DNA of 13,717 nucleotides, from the NCBI GenBank assembly GCA_905211955.1, contig CAJMCT010000020.1, positions 1-13,717 of the forward strand, written 5' to 3'. The DNA is from an uncultured Eubacteriales bacterium. Lineage in GTDB: Bacteria > Bacillota > Clostridia > Christensenellales > Borkfalkiaceae. Under the pieces are notes generated by a model that saw only the letters and a program-made list of their open reading frames with translations, searched no databases and was not told the origin of the DNA. Position numbers and translations under genes: made by a program. Positions 12,818-13,717 of the stretch are shown here, in pieces (the first letter of the stretch is position 1; every line of letters begins with the position of its first letter).

Positions 12818-13639
12818 ATGAAATACTTGTATAACGAAATTGAAATCGGAATAAAAAACCCTTTTAAGTTTATCCACGTAAGCGATACACATTTATGTTT
12901 AGTAGACGATAGGGATAATGAAAGAAAAAACGCGCTTGCAAAAAATAGAGAAGCGGGCTTTCCTAACGCCGAAAAAAACTTAAACGAAATTATGGATTAT
13001 GCGACCAAAAATGCGCGCATGGTGGTACATACGGGCGATTTAATCGACTTTGTTTCTTATAAAAACTTGGATAGAGCAAAGGATTTTTACAGCGCGGTAG
13101 ATAGTTTTATGGTTGCCGGCAATCACGAGTTTAGTCAGTACGTTGGCGAAGCGTGGGAAGACGAAAGTTATAGAAATCAGTCTTTATCTATCGTTCAAAA
13201 ATCGTTTGGGAACGATATAAGGTTTTCGTCGAGGATTGTAAACGGCGTAAACTTCGTAGGGGTAGATAACGGATATTATCTTTTTGATAAAGAGCAGTAT
13301 AAAGCGCTTAAAAGGGAAATCAAAAAGGGGTATCCGATTATACTTTGCATGCACGTTCCACTTCACGAAAAAGGACTTTACGAATGGCGTATGGGTATTT
13401 CGCCTTGCGCTTACCTTACCGCAACGCCAAAGCGCCTTATGAAAACTTATCCAGAGTATAGGTACCGCCAACAATTAGCGAATAGAACTACAAGAAGGGC
13501 GACTCGGCTTATTGAAAAAAACAAAAAGATAAAAGCCGTTTTGACGGGACATCTTCATCACGATTTTGAAAGTAGACTAAAAAACAAGATACAGTATATT
13601 ACAGGTGTTGACACGGTAAGAGAATTTTTGATTAAGTAG
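12818..13639 (+). CDS. Calcineurin-like metallophosphoesterase
   Basis: A 273-residue protein with all five metal-binding blocks of the Metallophos fold (PF00149): SDTH with D23 and H25, GDLID with D74, GNHE with N102 and H103, the CMHVP histidine H179, and GHLHH with H245 and H247. No signal peptide or membrane helix is visible, so it should be cytosolic. The family includes phosphodiesterases, nucleotidases and lipid-linked sugar hydrolases such as UDP-diacylglucosamine hydrolase, and the substrate cannot be assigned. It begins two bases after the cardiolipin synthase stop without a clear ribosome site, so translation likely relies on coupling. Its location after envelope genes makes a lipid or glycan-linked substrate reasonable but unproven. 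No terminator is seen after it in the remaining 78 bases. Confidence 0.9.
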   Translation: MKYLYNEIEIGIKNPFKFIHVSDTHLCLVDDRDNERKNALAKNREAGFPNAEKNLNEIMDYATKNARMVVHTGDLIDFVSYKNLDRAKDFYSAVDSFMVAGNHEFSQYVGEAWEDESYRNQSLSIVQKSFGNDIRFSSRIVNGVNFVGVDNGYYLFDKEQYKALKREIKKGYPIILCMHVPLHEKGLYEWRMGISPCAYLTATPKRLMKTYPEYRYRQQLANRTTRRATRLIEKNKKIKAVLTGHLHHDFESRLKNKIQYITGVDTVREFLIK

Positions 13640-13707
13640 CGAAAAAGTAAAAATGAAGGATAAAAAAGTCGAATAAAAAATTTTTTTATAATAATCGTTA
13701 AAAATAA

Positions 13708-13713
13708 TTGACA
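13708..13713 (+). promoter_or_regulatory. Possible -35 box at the window edge
   Basis: A perfect TTGACA occurs in the AT-rich 78-base stretch after the last gene. The window ends before any -10 box could be seen, so this may or may not be the promoter of the next gene. Confidence 0.3.
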
Positions 13714-13717
13714 ATAA

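Noticed and set aside
13184..13474. 96-residue minus-strand reading frame
   Set aside because: It is a shadow of the metallophosphoesterase gene, with no supporting signals.
13653..13676. Tiny reading frame after the last gene
   Set aside because: It has only about seven codons and no conserved features, though a GAAGGA-like string is nearby by chance.

Overview
The window looks like chromosomal DNA from a low-GC Gram-positive bacterium, probably an uncultured lineage of class Clostridia. This is inferred from Soj/Spo0J-type partitioning genes, CotF-like spore coat proteins, QueT behind a preQ1-I-like riboswitch, strong AGGAGG-type ribosome sites, some TTG/GTG starts and tight gene packing. 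I cannot name the species. There are fifteen protein-coding genes, no rRNA, tRNA, CRISPR array or transposase, and no gene-free stretch over about 300 bases.

Layout. (1) 106-3928: ftsH (membrane AAA+ zinc protease), then parA/soj and parB/spo0J, closely spaced and closed by a terminator. (2) 3971-5356: a two-domain acyltransferase-like protein, DUF2156 fused to GNAT. It ends at a strong bidirectional terminator shared with the converging gene. (3) 5393-6225: a divergent pair, an XRE-family repressor on the minus strand and a SLOG/DUF1273-like Rossmann protein on the plus strand. Between them lie three copies of the palindrome TACGGAGTTCCGTA, placed over the two predicted promoters. This is the most system-like unit here. 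(4) 6309-6799: two small CotF-like genes, possibly with a forespore-type promoter. (5) 6844-7494: an unexplained hairpin, then promoter, preQ1-I-like riboswitch, terminator and queT. (6) 7550-8072, minus strand: a DUF378 membrane protein and a conserved-looking protein of unknown function. (7) 8137-13639: an Lrp/AsnC regulator and a class I aminotransferase (an alaR-alaT-like pair), then an O-antigen-ligase-like membrane protein, a cardiolipin synthase and a metallophosphoesterase. All five run in one direction with overlaps or gaps of only a few bases.

How the parts work together. ParA and ParB act in origin segregation, and FtsH in membrane protein quality control. The SLOG gene and its repressor appear to form a self-contained, switchable module whose coding region is AT-richer than the surrounding genes. 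QueT would import a queuosine precursor under feedback from that precursor. The last cluster joins alanine/aspartate-type transamination under an amino-acid-sensing regulator to envelope genes. Product names come from motif recognition in the translated sequence, and no database search was run.
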